Part shown: one piece after another, positions 35,546-45,140 of the stretch
How positions within the stretch are numbered: the stretch's first letter is position 1
How the letters are laid out: the number at the start of each line of letters is the position of its first letter
NCBI RefSeq assembly: GCF_947496875.1
Contig: NZ_CANMEH010000005.1
Coordinates: forward strand, 62,001 to 126,000
Reading direction: 5' to 3'
Source: an uncultured Paracoccus sp.
GTDB taxonomy: Bacteria > Pseudomonadota > Alphaproteobacteria > Rhodobacterales > Rhodobacteraceae
Length of the DNA: 64,000 nucleotides
The notes under the pieces: generated by a model
Told to the model about the DNA's origin: nothing
Databases searched by the model: none
What the model saw: only the letters and a program-made list of their open reading frames with translations
Translations under genes and position numbers: made by a program

Positions 35546-36660
35546 TGGCCGATCCCACCGACGAAACCCCGGATCCCACCGCCAACCCCACACCGCGGGA
35601 GCGCAAGGTGGCCGAGGATCTGAACCTCGACGTCTCGGACCCGCACGAAAGCCCCGCCAATCCCGAGAACCGGGTCGGCCTGGATCGCCGCGCGGCCGAC
35701 GAGGAGAACCGCGAGCAGATCCTGCGGAACGCGCCGGAACAGATCGTGGGCACTGCCCGGGGCGAGCGCCGGAAACGGGCCACCCGCCGGGCCGGCAAGA
35801 AGGTGATCGAGGTCCAGTCGACCGGTCACAGCTGGGACGGGATCGAGGAATACGACAACCCGCTGCCGCGCTGGTGGCTGTGGACGTTCTACATCACGGT
35901 GATCTGGGCGGTCGGCTATGTGCTGGCCTATCCGGCGATTCCGCTGGTCAACCGGGCGACGCAGGGGTTCCTGGGCGTGACGACGCGGGACGAGGTGGCC
36001 CGCGACATCCAGCGGTTCGACGAGGCGAATGCGCCGATCCAGACCCGCCTTGCCTCGGTCGAACTCGACGCGATCCCCGGTGATCCGGAACTGCTGAACT
36101 ATGCCAACAATGCCGGTGGCGCGATCTTCCGGACCTGGTGCGCGCAGTGTCACGGCTCGGGCGCGGCGGGCGCGCCGGGGTACCCGAACCTCCTGGACAA
36201 CGACTGGCTGTGGGGGGGCACGATGGAGGACATCCACTACACGCTGACCCACGGGATCCGCAGCCCGGAAGATCCGGACACCCGCTATTCCGAGATGCCC
36301 AAGTTCGGGGTCGACGGCCTGCTGGAAGACGAACAGATCGAGCAGGTAGTCAACTACATCCTGTCGCTGTCGGACGAACCGCATGACGCGCAGCGCGCCG
36401 CCGCGGGAGAGGAAGTCTACGTCGACAACTGCTCGGCGTGCCACGCCGAGGACGGCACCGGCGACCGCGCCCAGGGGGCGCCCAACCTGGCCGATGCCGT
36501 CTGGCTGTACGGGCGCGACGGCCGGGCCGATCCGGCCGTGATCCGCCGGATCGTCCATGACGGACCCTATGGCGTCATGCCGGCATGGTCCGACCGCCTG
36601 AACGAGGGCGAGATCAGGGCCGTGGCGGCCTATGTGCATGGTCTGGGCGGCGGCGAGTGA
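35545..36660 (+). CDS. ccoP: cbb3-type cytochrome c oxidase di-heme subunit III, with long N-terminal extension
   Basis: Entry point for electrons into the cbb3 oxidase. Two heme c sites are CAQCH (residues 199-203) and CSACH (296-300). The membrane helix begins near residue 109 (PRWWLWTFY), whereas in typical CcoP of roughly 290-300 residues it begins near residue 35; so about 70-75 extra hydrophilic, charged residues precede the conserved [19 protein letters not shown] block. AAGGAGG stands 7 nt before ATG 35545. The extension is in frame with good codon use, so it seems real. Confidence 0.95.
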   Translation: MADPTDETPDPTANPTPRERKVAEDLNLDVSDPHESPANPENRVGLDRRAADEENREQILRNAPEQIVGTARGERRKRATRRAGKKVIEVQSTGHSWDGIEEYDNPLPRWWLWTFYITVIWAVGYVLAYPAIPLVNRATQGFLGVTTRDEVARDIQRFDEANAPIQTRLASVELDAIPGDPELLNYANNAGGAIFRTWCAQCHGSGAAGAPGYPNLLDNDWLWGGTMEDIHYTLTHGIRSPEDPDTRYSEMPKFGVDGLLEDEQIEQVVNYILSLSDEPHDAQRAAAGEEVYVDNCSACHAEDGTGDRAQGAPNLADAVWLYGRDGRADPAVIRRIVHDGPYGVMPAWSDRLNEGEIRAVAAYVHGLGGGE

Positions 36661-36913
36661 GCTGCGCGTGACCCCTGCAGACTGGGACCGGCCACGGCGC
36701 CGGCCCCGGTTGCGCATCGCGCCCCGGCCGGGCTTGCTTGCCACCGCCGCGGACGTCGCGTCGCGGACGCCAGGTGCGACAAAGGGGCCCCTTCGCCGCG
36801 GGGGCGCCGTACCTATATCCAGCCTCGTCAGCAGCGATCCGGCCGGGACCCCATGGGACCGGGTCACGGGTCGTGGTACCCGTCGATCGGGCGCCGCGTG
36901 AAAGGAGCACCGC

Positions 36914-38374
36914 ATGTCCACCATCGAACCTGATGCCCCAAGGCTGTACGCCGCGCGCGAACCGATCTTTCCGCGCCGGGTGCGGGGGCCGTTCAGGAAT
37001 CTGAAGTGGATCCTGATGGGGATCATGCTGGGCATCTACTACATCACCCCGTGGATCCGCTGGGACCGTGGACCGGGGATGCCCGACCAGGCGGTGCTGG
37101 TCGATCTCGCGAACCGCCGCTTTTTCTTCTTCTGGATCGAGATCTGGCCGCACGAATTCTATTTCGTCGCCGGGTTGCTGATCATGGCCGGGCTGGGGCT
37201 GTTCCTGTTCACCTCGGCGCTGGGGCGGGTCTGGTGCGGCTATGCCTGTCCGCAGACGGTCTGGACCGACCTGTTCATGATGGTCGAACGTTGGGTCGAG
37301 GGTGACCGGAACGCCCGAATCCGGCTGTACGATCAGGCGTGGGACACCCGCAAGGTGCGCCTGCGGCTGGAAAAATGGACGCTGTGGCTGCTGATCGCGG
37401 TGCTGACCGGCGGCGCCTGGGTGTTCTACTTCGCGGATGCGCCGACCTTGCTGGGCGACCTGTTCACGGGACGGGCGCATCCGGTGGCCTACATGACCAT
37501 CGCGATCATGACGGCCACGACGTTCTTCTTCGGCGGGTTCGCGCGCGAACAGATCTGCATCTATGCCTGCCCCTGGCCCCGCATCCAGGGCGCCATGATG
37601 GACGAGGACACGCTGACCGTCGGCTATCGCGAATGGCGCGGCGAGCCGCGCGGCAAGATCGCCAAGGGCGAGCCGACCAAGTCCGACACGCCCCCCGGTG
37701 CCAAGGGCGACTGCATCGACTGCCTGGCCTGCGTCAACGTCTGCCCGATGGGCATCGACATCCGCGAGGGCCAGCAGCTGGAATGCATCACCTGCGCGCT
37801 GTGCATCGATGCGTGCGACGACGTCATGGCCCGGATCGGCAAGCCGCGCGGGCTGATCGACTACATGGCGCTGAAGGACGAAGCGCTGGAACGCTCTGGC
37901 GCGGCGCCGCCCCGGTCCCTGTGGCGGCATGTGCTGCGCCCCCGCACCCTGCTGTATTTCACATTGTGGGCGGCGATCGGGGTCGGGCTGCTGGTCGCGC
38001 TGCTGATGCGCTCGCCCTACGACCTGAACGTGTCGCCGATCCGCAACCCGCAATTCGTGACGCTGTCGGACGGGTCGATCCGCAACACCTACGAGCTGCG
38101 GCTGCGCAACAAGCAGGCGTCGGAACAGCAGTTCACGGTCGGCATCAGCGATGCCGACGGCAACCCGGTGCCGGAGCTGAGCCTGACGCTGGAAGGCGGC
38201 AGCCCGCTGGTGACCGTTGCCCCGGACGCCACGTTCCAGCAGCGCGTCTACGTCACCGCGGCGCCCGGGACGCCCGAAGCCGAGGGCGGGGCGCGCGACC
38301 TGACCCTGTGGATCGAGGATCAGGACGACGGCCGCCGCGCGATCGTGCCCACCGTATTCCACGGCCGGGGCTGA
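36914..38374 (+). CDS. ccoG: Cytochrome c oxidase accessory protein CcoG (RdxA/FixG)
   Basis: Membrane iron-sulfur protein with copper reductase activity that helps load copper into cbb3 oxidase. Several membrane helices, the motif CGYACPQTVW, and two ferredoxin-like clusters CIDCLACVNVCP and CITCALCIDACD are present, followed by an Ig-like C-terminal domain. Length is 486 residues. AAAGGAG lies 7 nt before the ATG. First gene of ccoGHIS, after a 253-bp gap in which I see no FNR box or other clear signal. Confidence 0.96.
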   Translation: MSTIEPDAPRLYAAREPIFPRRVRGPFRNLKWILMGIMLGIYYITPWIRWDRGPGMPDQAVLVDLANRRFFFFWIEIWPHEFYFVAGLLIMAGLGLFLFTSALGRVWCGYACPQTVWTDLFMMVERWVEGDRNARIRLYDQAWDTRKVRLRLEKWTLWLLIAVLTGGAWVFYFADAPTLLGDLFTGRAHPVAYMTIAIMTATTFFFGGFAREQICIYACPWPRIQGAMMDEDTLTVGYREWRGEPRGKIAKGEPTKSDTPPGAKGDCIDCLACVNVCPMGIDIREGQQLECITCALCIDACDDVMARIGKPRGLIDYMALKDEALERSGAAPPRSLWRHVLRPRTLLYFTLWAAIGVGLLVALLMRSPYDLNVSPIRNPQFVTLSDGSIRNTYELRLRNKQASEQQFTVGISDADGNPVPELSLTLEGGSPLVTVAPDATFQQRVYVTAAPGTPEAEGGARDLTLWIEDQDDGRRAIVPTVFHGRG

Positions 38375-38376
38375 CC

Positions 38377-38844
38377 ATGACGCGCGAACTGACCGGCAAG
38401 CACGTCCTGATCATCACCCTTGCGGCGTTCGGGGTGATCATCGGGGTCAACCTGACCCTCGCGGTGCTGGCGCTGCGGACCTTTCCGGGGCTCGAGGTGG
38501 CGAATTCCTACGTCGCGTCGCAGTCCTTCGACCGGGATCGGGCGGCGCAGGACCAGCTCGCCTGGCAGGTCACCCCCGACTACGACGGCGAGGTCCTGAC
38601 GCTGATGATCCGCGATGCCCAAGGCTACCCGGCCCCGGTCGCGTCGATGGAGGTGACTGTCGGTCGCCCGACCCACATCCGCGACGATCAGACACCGCAG
38701 TTCACCTACGAGAACGGCCTGTTCCGCGCCCCGCTGACGCTGGCGCCGGGGCTGTGGAACCTGCACGTCGCCGCGACCGCCCGCGACGGCACGGCGTTCC
38801 GGCAGCGCATCGACAATTTCCGCGGCAACCGGGTGGAGGAATGA
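38377..38844 (+). CDS. ccoH: FixH/CcoH family assembly protein
   Basis: Inner-membrane protein with one N-terminal helix (HVLIITLAAFGVIIGVNLTL) and a periplasmic domain of about 120 residues with SYVASQSFDRD, the conserved FixH segment. Needed for cbb3 oxidase assembly. It starts 2 bp after ccoG and overlaps ccoI by 4 bp (ATGA). Confidence 0.92.
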   Translation: MTRELTGKHVLIITLAAFGVIIGVNLTLAVLALRTFPGLEVANSYVASQSFDRDRAAQDQLAWQVTPDYDGEVLTLMIRDAQGYPAPVASMEVTVGRPTHIRDDQTPQFTYENGLFRAPLTLAPGLWNLHVAATARDGTAFRQRIDNFRGNRVEE

Positions 38845-41036
38845 CCGACATCGGGGTCGATCATCAGGCACGGCTGAGCGCGTGCCCCGCCTGCGACGCC
38901 GCCCCGCTGGCGCAGCGGATGGCGGGCGTTGCCGATGCCGGTGCGGCGGGCGACCTGATCCTGTCGCTGCCGGGCATCCATTGTGCCGCCTGCATAACCG
39001 ATGTCGAACGGACCCTCGGCGCCACCCCGGGGGTGCGCGCCGCCCGGGTCAACCTGACCCTGCGCCGGGTGACGGTGGACGCGCCGGGGATGACCGCCGA
39101 CGATCTGATCCCGGTCCTGGACGGGATCGGCTACGAGGCGCACGAGCTGGACCCGTCCGCCCTGACCGCGAGCGCCGCCGACCGGCAGGGGCGCGACATC
39201 CTGATGCGGATCGGGGTGTCGGGCTTTGCCATGATGAACGTCATGATCCTGTCTGTGGCGGTCTGGTCGGGCGCCGAGGCCGCGACGCGCGAGATGTTCC
39301 ACTGGATCTCCGCCGCGATCGCTCTGCCGACCGTCGCCTTCGCCGGCCAGCCGTTCTTTGCCAGCGCCTTGCGGGCGCTGCGGGCCGGACGGCTGGGGAT
39401 GGACGTGCCGATCTCGCTGGCCCTGATCCTGGCCAGCGCGGTGTCGCTGTACGAAACCATCCTGCAGGGTCGCCACGCCTATTTCGACGCGGCGGTGATG
39501 CTGTGTTTCTTCCTGCTGGTCGGGCGGTATCTGGACTATCGCACCCGCGCCGTGGCCCGGTCTGCCGCCGAGGAGTTGAGCGCGCTGGAGGTGCCGCGTG
39601 CCATCCTGCTGCGTGACGGGGCAGAGGTCCCGACGCCGGTGGCCGACCTGCGCCCCGGCGATCTGATCCTGGTGCGCCCGGGGGCCCGCATCGCCGCCGA
39701 CGGAATCGTGGAACGCGGCAGCAGCGATATCGACCGGTCTGCGCTGACCGGGGAATCGATCCCGGTGGCGGCTTCCCCGGGAATCGGCCTGACCGCGGGC
39801 GAGGTGAACCTGACTGGCCCGCTGACGCTGCGGGTGACGGCCGCCGGGCGCGACAGTTCGCTGGCCCGCCTGACCGCCCTGGTCGCCTCGGCCGAATCCG
39901 CCCGCGGCCGATACACCTCGGTCGCCGACCGCATGTCGCGGGCCTACGCGCCGGCGGTGCATGTCCTGGCGCTGGCGAGCTTCGGGTTTTGGCTGTGGCG
40001 GACCGGCGATGCGCGGGTGGCGGTCAATGTCGCGGCCGCGGTGCTGATCATCACCTGCCCCTGCGCGCTGGGTCTGGCCGTTCCGGCCGTGGTGACGGCG
40101 GCGTCGGGACGGTTGTTCCGCCGCGGCCTGCTGATCAAGAATGCGACCGCACTGGAGCGGCTGGCCGAGATCGACACGGTGATCTTCGACAAGACCGGCA
40201 CGCTGACCATGGGCATGCCGCGACTGAAATCCCTGGACCCCCTGCCGCCCGACCTGCGGGCGATTGCCGCGGCGCTGGCCGGTGGTTCTGCTCACCCGCT
40301 GTCTCAATCGCTGGCCGCGGCGCTGGCCGCCGTCGCGCCGGCGCAGCTCGACGACCTGCGCGAACTGCCGGGCCACGGGGTCGAGGCGCGGTGGCAGGGC
40401 CGCCGGGTGCGGCTTGGCCGGGCCGAATGGGTCGGTGCGGATGACGTGCGGGCCGAAGGCGCGGCGACCTGGCTGGCGGTGGACGGCGGACCGGTGATCC
40501 GGCTGGATTTCGACGATCGGCTGCGCCCGGGTGCCGAGGATTGTGTCGCGGCGCTGCAGCGGTCGGGCCGGCAAGTGCTGCTGCTGTCGGGCGACAATTC
40601 TGCCGCGGTGGCGGACATCGCCGGCCGTCTGGGCATCGCCAACTGGCAGTCCGGCATGACCCCGGGGGAAAAGGCCGCCACGGTGGCCGAGCTGTCGGGC
40701 GGGGGCCGGCGGGTGCTGATGGTCGGGGACGGGCTGAACGACACCGCGGCGCTGGCGGCGGCCCACGCCTCGATCTCGCCCGCCTCGGCGCTGGATGCCG
40801 CGCGGGTCGCATCGGATGTCGTGCTGATGGGCAACGACCTTGCCCCCGTGGCCGATGCGCTGGAGCTTGCCCGCCGGGCGCGCCGCCGGATCCACGAGAA
40901 TTTCGGCCTGTCAATCGCCTACAACGTCGTCGCCGTGCCGTTCGCCATGATGGGACTGGCGACGCCGCTGCTGGCTGCCCTGGCGATGTCGGCCAGTTCG
41001 CTCAGCGTGACGCTGAATGCTCTGCGGCTGCGCTGA
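38841..41036 (+). CDS. ccoI: Copper-translocating P1B-type ATPase CcoI
   Basis: Exports copper across the inner membrane for insertion into cbb3 oxidase. N-terminal metal-binding domain with GIHCAACITDVE and an extra CPAC pair before it; membrane copper site ITCPCALGLAVP; phosphorylation site DKTGTLTMG; nucleotide-binding His-Pro in GSAHPLSQSLA; hinge motif VGDGLNDTAAL. Length is 731 residues, in the normal range for CcoI/FixI. Overlaps ccoH and ccoS at ATGA/TGATG junctions, so the four genes are translationally coupled. Confidence 0.95.
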   Translation: MTDIGVDHQARLSACPACDAAPLAQRMAGVADAGAAGDLILSLPGIHCAACITDVERTLGATPGVRAARVNLTLRRVTVDAPGMTADDLIPVLDGIGYEAHELDPSALTASAADRQGRDILMRIGVSGFAMMNVMILSVAVWSGAEAATREMFHWISAAIALPTVAFAGQPFFASALRALRAGRLGMDVPISLALILASAVSLYETILQGRHAYFDAAVMLCFFLLVGRYLDYRTRAVARSAAEELSALEVPRAILLRDGAEVPTPVADLRPGDLILVRPGARIAADGIVERGSSDIDRSALTGESIPVAASPGIGLTAGEVNLTGPLTLRVTAAGRDSSLARLTALVASAESARGRYTSVADRMSRAYAPAVHVLALASFGFWLWRTGDARVAVNVAAAVLIITCPCALGLAVPAVVTAASGRLFRRGLLIKNATALERLAEIDTVIFDKTGTLTMGMPRLKSLDPLPPDLRAIAAALAGGSAHPLSQSLAAALAAVAPAQLDDLRELPGHGVEARWQGRRVRLGRAEWVGADDVRAEGAATWLAVDGGPVIRLDFDDRLRPGAEDCVAALQRSGRQVLLLSGDNSAAVADIAGRLGIANWQSGMTPGEKAATVAELSGGGRRVLMVGDGLNDTAALAAAHASISPASALDAARVASDVVLMGNDLAPVADALELARRARRRIHENFGLSIAYNVVAVPFAMMGLATPLLAALAMSASSLSVTLNALRLR

Positions 41037-41203
41037 TGGAGGTCCTGATCATCCTGATCCCGGTCTCGCTGGGGCTCGGCGGCCTGGGGCTGGTGGCGTT
41101 CCTGTGGACCCTGCGGTCGCGCCAGTACGAGGACCCCCGCGGCGATGCGGAACGCATCCTCAGCGATGAGTGGGACGACCGCCCCAAGCCGCCGCCCGGC
41201 TGA
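41036..41203 (+). CDS. ccoS: cbb3-type cytochrome oxidase assembly protein CcoS
   Basis: Tiny 55-residue membrane protein with one helix (LIILIPVSLGLGGLGLVAFLW) and the conserved cytoplasmic motif RSRQYEDPRGDAERIL. Required to insert heme b and copper into CcoN. ATG shares its A with the ccoI TGA. Last gene of the cco block. Confidence 0.93.
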   Translation: MEVLIILIPVSLGLGGLGLVAFLWTLRSRQYEDPRGDAERILSDEWDDRPKPPPG

Positions 41204-41268
41204 CCGGACGGGGAGGGGGGCAGAGGGCGGTGCGAGGCGGCCGGGCCTGCAGGCGTGGGGGCGAACAC

Positions 41269-41295
41269 AAAAAAAGCGCGGCCGTCCGGCCGCGC
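41269..41295 (-). terminator. Rho-independent terminator for dacA
   Basis: Read on the minus strand: an eight-base-pair stem (GCGCGGCC with GGCCGCGC), four-base loop, then a run of seven T. It lies 28 bp past the dacA stop codon. On the plus strand it lacks a T tract, so it would not stop ccoS transcripts well. Confidence 0.85.
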
Positions 41296-41323
41296 CTCCC
41301 CAAGTTCGATACTCCGGAGCCTG

Positions 41324-43039
41324 CTAGCCCGGCACTACCTTGCAGGTCTGCTGGCGGGCGGCCAGCTTTTCGCAGACCAGGGTTGCGGCGCTCTTGCTCA
41401 GCCCGACAAAATGCGGCTCGAACCCGCGCACCGTGTCGGCGACGTTCCGTCGCGCATCGTCCAGGGCCGCGCTTTCCTGCAGGGCTGTCTTCAGCAGAAG
41501 GTTCTCGGCCTCGGCCCGGGACCGGTACAGCCCCAGCGAGATCCCGAAGCTGCCCTTGCGCGAGCGCGACCGCGACACGACCTCGCTGGCCGCAGGGGAT
41601 GCGCCGGGCGTGCCCATCGCGGCCAGGATGATCATGTCGGTCCGGGGCTTCGGCTTGGCCGACCGGCTCAGCGCGATGCTGTCGTCGCTGCGATCACCCT
41701 CTTCAAGGGGTTCGGCCTCGACGGGTGGGGCTGCGGGTGGGGCCGCGGCCTCGGCGACCCGAAAGGTGGCGGCCGTCGTCACGTCGGCGCGCTTGCGCGC
41801 GCGCGGCGCGGCGGCCGGCCGATCCGATCGCACGAGACCTGCGGACGCCGAGGAGTTGGCCTCGGCAGCTTGCGGGGGCGGTTCCGCCAAGGCGACGGCG
41901 ACCGCGCGATCCGTCTGCGTGGCGGACGCAGCTGCTGCGCCGTTACTGCGGCGGGCCGGACGAGCGCTTTGGCTGAGCCGCAGCGATCCCGACCGCGCCT
42001 CCTGCGCTGCCGCGCCCTGCGCGCGCACGGGCTGTGCGGCGGCAACGGCCACCGCAATCGCGCGCCGGTCTGCCAGCCTCACGACCTTGCCCCGGGCCGT
42101 TGGCCGGGCGGCCGCAGAAACCCGAACGGTCACCTGCGGCACCGGCTGCTGGGCCACCCGGGCGACCTTGACCGCCCGCTTTTTCTCGACCGCATAGAGC
42201 GGGGCCGATGGCCGCACCTCGTTCACGCGGTTGGGGGCGCGGCCGAAGCCGATGTCCAGCAGCTCGGCCATCTTGGCGTTGCGCTGCGCGGTCGACGTGC
42301 CGCCCATCACCGTGGCGATGATCCGCTTGTTCCCGCGCTGCGCCGAGGCGGTCAGGTTGAACCCCGCCGCCCGGGTATATCCGGTCTTGATCCCGTCGGC
42401 GCCGGCATAGCTGTCCAGAAAGCGGCGGTTGGTGCTGGACACGTTCGCCACGCCGGCGTGCGCCGTGCGCCGCGAGAAGATGCTGTAGTATTGCGGAAAA
42501 TCATAGAACAGCCGCCGTCCCAGCGTGCTCATGTCCCGGGCGGAACTGTAATGCCCGCTCATCGTCAGGCCGTTGGCATTGCGGAACACGGTGTTCTGCA
42601 TGCCCAGCGCCCGCGCCATCTGGGTCATCTGGGCGCCGAACTTCGCCTCGGACCCCGCCAGCCCTTCGGCGATCGCCGTGGCGGCGTCGTTGGCCGACTT
42701 GACCGCCGCGGCGCGGATCAGATAGCGCAACTCGATCTGCTGCCCGGCGCGCAGGCCCAGCCTGGATGGCGGCTGCGCGGCGGCGTGGTTGGTCACCGTG
42801 AATCGCGAGTCGAGGCGGACCTGCCCGCTTTCGATGGCCCTGAACGCCATGTAGAGCGTCATCATCTTTGTCAGAGACGCAGGATGCAGCCGTGCATCCG
42901 CGTTCTTGGAATAGATGTCCTTGCCGGTTCGCGCGTCCATGACATGCGCGGCATAGGGGGCGGCGGCGGCGGCATGGGGCAGCATTGTGCCGAATAGCAC
43001 AAGCCAACCCATGATTAGGGTCTGGATGATCTGCTTCAC
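41324..43039 (-). CDS. D-alanyl-D-alanine carboxypeptidase with C-terminal SPOR domain
   Basis: Penicillin-binding protein of the S11 type that trims the last D-Ala of peptidoglycan stems. Signal peptide, then SLTK (Ser about 55), SAND and GIKTGYT active-site motifs. An Ala/Arg-rich linker of about 200 residues leads to a C-terminal SPOR domain (ISLGLYRSRAEAENLL) that binds denuded septal glycan, suggesting recruitment to the division site. GTG 43039 puts the signal peptide at the N-terminus; TTG 43090 would add 17 residues. About 571 residues. Confidence 0.9.
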   Translation of the reverse strand: MKQIIQTLIMGWLVLFGTMLPHAAAAAPYAAHVMDARTGKDIYSKNADARLHPASLTKMMTLYMAFRAIESGQVRLDSRFTVTNHAAAQPPSRLGLRAGQQIELRYLIRAAAVKSANDAATAIAEGLAGSEAKFGAQMTQMARALGMQNTVFRNANGLTMSGHYSSARDMSTLGRRLFYDFPQYYSIFSRRTAHAGVANVSSTNRRFLDSYAGADGIKTGYTRAAGFNLTASAQRGNKRIIATVMGGTSTAQRNAKMAELLDIGFGRAPNRVNEVRPSAPLYAVEKKRAVKVARVAQQPVPQVTVRVSAAARPTARGKVVRLADRRAIAVAVAAAQPVRAQGAAAQEARSGSLRLSQSARPARRSNGAAAASATQTDRAVAVALAEPPPQAAEANSSASAGLVRSDRPAAAPRARKRADVTTAATFRVAEAAAPPAAPPVEAEPLEEGDRSDDSIALSRSAKPKPRTDMIILAAMGTPGASPAASEVVSRSRSRKGSFGISLGLYRSRAEAENLLLKTALQESAALDDARRNVADTVRGFEPHFVGLSKSAATLVCEKLAARQQTCKVVPG

Positions 43040-43230
43040 TGTCCCGGTCTTTCTGCCTGTAGGCGCGTTCTTGTGCACGCCATTGATCAATTCCCAGACA
43101 ATAGCATTGAAACTCGAACCGGGGAACCGTGTTGTTCGGCTGCGGCAACGGGCGGCGCGCGCTGCCCCGCGCCCGGGCCTTTCAATGACCCGGCAAAGTC
43201 CTATATTGCGGCGTGTTCCCTTATCGCAGG

Positions 43231-43575
43231 ATGCCCTTCACCGTGACGGACCCACGTCTGAACAGCACCCCCGACGACCGGGACGATGTCGAACTGGTCG
43301 TCAAGCCCAAGCCCAAGACGCAGCGGCCGCCGCTGTACAAGGTGCTGCTGCTGAACGACGACTTCACCCCGATGGAGTTTGTCGTCCACGTGCTGGAGCG
43401 GCTGTTCGGAATGACCCACGCCCAGGCGATCGAGATCATGCTGACGGTTCATCGCAAGGGCGTCGCCGTGGTCGGCGTGTTCAGCCACGAGGTGGCCGAG
43501 ACAAAGGTGGCGCAGGTTTTGGAACTTGCCCGGCGGCAGCAGCATCCGCTGCAATGCACGATGGAAAAGGAATAG
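43231..43575 (+). CDS. clpS: ATP-dependent Clp protease adaptor ClpS
   Basis: Delivers N-degron substrates to ClpAP. The core [25 protein letters not shown]-like [19 protein letters not shown] and C-terminal HPLQCTMEK are diagnostic. ATG 43231 gives 114 residues; GTG 43213 is possible. The SAM-methyltransferase gene starts immediately after its stop codon. clpA is not in this window. Confidence 0.95.
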   Translation: MPFTVTDPRLNSTPDDRDDVELVVKPKPKTQRPPLYKVLLLNDDFTPMEFVVHVLERLFGMTHAQAIEIMLTVHRKGVAVVGVFSHEVAETKVAQVLELARRQQHPLQCTMEKE

Positions 43576-44640
43576 GTGGCGGGCTCGCGTCTGGACCTGG
43601 TGTCCCCGCCGCCCGGGCCGCTGCTGCTGGTGGGTGCGCGGGCCGGTCATGACCTGTCGGGGTTCGACCCGGCGCTGACCACGATCGTGCAGGGATTCCG
43701 CCCCGATCACGATAGCCTGCAGGCGCGCGGGTTCCGGATGCGGTCCGAGCTGGGATCGGATGGGTCTGCTGCCGAGCCGCCGGCCGGTTCCGCGATCGTG
43801 TTCCTGCCCCGGGCGCGCGACCTGGCGCGGGCCAGGATCGCCGAGGCCGCCCGCCATGTGCCGGCCGGCGCGCCGATCTGGATCGACGGGCAGAAGACCG
43901 ACGGCATCGACTCGGCGCTGAAGGAGATGCGCGGGCTCGCGCCCGTGGAGGACGTGCAGTCGCGGGCGCATGGCAAGATCTTTCGGGTGACGGTGCCGCA
44001 GGGCGACTGGCTGCCGCCGGACTGGACCGCCCGCGACACGGCCGTGGATGGCGGGTTCGTGACCCGGCCGGGCGTGTTTTCGGCCGATGGTGTGGACCCC
44101 GCCTCGGCGATGCTGGCAGCGCATCTGCCCGACCGCATGCCGGCCCGGGTGGTCGATCTGGGCGCCGGCTGGGGCTGGCTGGCCGCGCAGGTGCTGGCGC
44201 GCCCGGGTCCCGAGATCGTGCACCTGGTCGAGGCGGATGCCGAGGCGCTGGCCTGTGCCCGCCGCAATGTCACCGATCCGCGGGCGCAGTTCCACTGGGC
44301 GGATGCCACGAGTTTCCGGTTGCCCGATCCGGTGAATGGCGTGGTGATGAACCCGCCCTTCCACGATGACCGGACCGCCGATCCGCATCTGGGCAGCCGC
44401 TTCATCCGGGCCGCCGCAGGCCTGCTGACCGGCGCAGGCCGGCTGTGGATGGTGGCGAACCGACATCTGCCGTACGAGGCGGCGCTGGCCGAGCATTTCG
44501 CGGACGCCACCGAGATCGGCGGCGACAGCCGGTTCAAGGTCATCATGGCGACCGGCGCGCGCCGCCCGGGGGCGCGGGCGTCGACCACGACTGGCCGGAC
44601 CCCCGGCGCGCGGGGGCCGCAACTGCGCCGGCGGCGCTGA
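43576..44640 (+). CDS. RsmC-like class I SAM-dependent methyltransferase
   Basis: Two-part protein resembling the rRNA guanine-N2 methyltransferases RsmC/RlmG. The C-terminal half has the SAM loop VVDLGAGWGWLA and the catalytic NPPFH; MVANRHLPYE is a typical closing strand. The N-terminal half is the degenerate duplicate domain with IWIDGQKTDGID. GTG start directly abuts the clpS stop. The last ~24 residues are basic and Gly/Thr-rich (ending QLRRRR), beyond the usual end of the domain. 16S rRNA is the likely but unproven target. Confidence 0.87.
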   Translation: MAGSRLDLVSPPPGPLLLVGARAGHDLSGFDPALTTIVQGFRPDHDSLQARGFRMRSELGSDGSAAEPPAGSAIVFLPRARDLARARIAEAARHVPAGAPIWIDGQKTDGIDSALKEMRGLAPVEDVQSRAHGKIFRVTVPQGDWLPPDWTARDTAVDGGFVTRPGVFSADGVDPASAMLAAHLPDRMPARVVDLGAGWGWLAAQVLARPGPEIVHLVEADAEALACARRNVTDPRAQFHWADATSFRLPDPVNGVVMNPPFHDDRTADPHLGSRFIRAAAGLLTGAGRLWMVANRHLPYEAALAEHFADATEIGGDSRFKVIMATGARRPGARASTTTGRTPGARGPQLRRRR

Positions 44641-44658
44641 CGCGCCAACAGCGATCCG

Positions 44659-45063
44659 CTATTCGGGATACGCCGCCCGGCAGGCCAGCACCGCCTGGCG
44701 GGCGGATGGCTCCAGCGCCTTGAGCCGCGCGACAAGATTGTCGCGCTTGCGGGTTTCGGCGGCAGGATCGATCGGCACCCGGTAGCGTTCGACATCGGGC
44801 ACGCTGCGCAGGCAGGGCCGATAGACGACGTCGGTCGTGCCGTCCCGCCGGCGCACGAGGTCGCGGCAATCCCGCCACACAACCCGCCGCGTTTCGCGCT
44901 GTTCCCACGCATAGCCCCGGTCCAGGTTCGTCTGCACCTCTTCCAGCAGGTTGGCGATGGTGCGGTATTCGCGGGTATTGCGCGCCTCGCACCGTTCGCG
45001 CGGGGTCCCGCAGGCGGCCAGCGAGACGCAGATCAGGGCGGTCAGGGTCAGGTTGCGGGTCAT
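44659..45063 (-). CDS. Predicted lipoprotein of unknown function
   Basis: Signal peptide with lipobox LAAC at about residues 16-19, so the mature protein would be lipid-anchored at Cys19. The 134-residue sequence is rich in Arg and Glu and has five further cysteines that could form disulfides (C25 and others in RDCRDL, YRPCLR, LACRAAYPE). Convergent with the methyltransferase gene. I do not recognise the family. Confidence 0.75.
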   Translation of the reverse strand: MTRNLTLTALICVSLAACGTPRERCEARNTREYRTIANLLEEVQTNLDRGYAWEQRETRRVVWRDCRDLVRRRDGTTDVVYRPCLRSVPDVERYRVPIDPAAETRKRDNLVARLKALEPSARQAVLACRAAYPE

Positions 45064-45140
45064 GGCGGAGGCCTTTACCTAAGATCGGAAAAATCCTAGC
45101 GCCGCGCAGGCCTGCCGCGCAAATCACGAAAGGACACCAG

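Noticed and set aside
36661..36913. Gene or FNR box between ccoP and ccoG
   Set aside because: Open frames here are Arg/Pro-rich shadows without ribosome sites, and I find no TTGAT-N4-ATCAA match; only the ccoG ribosome site is evident.
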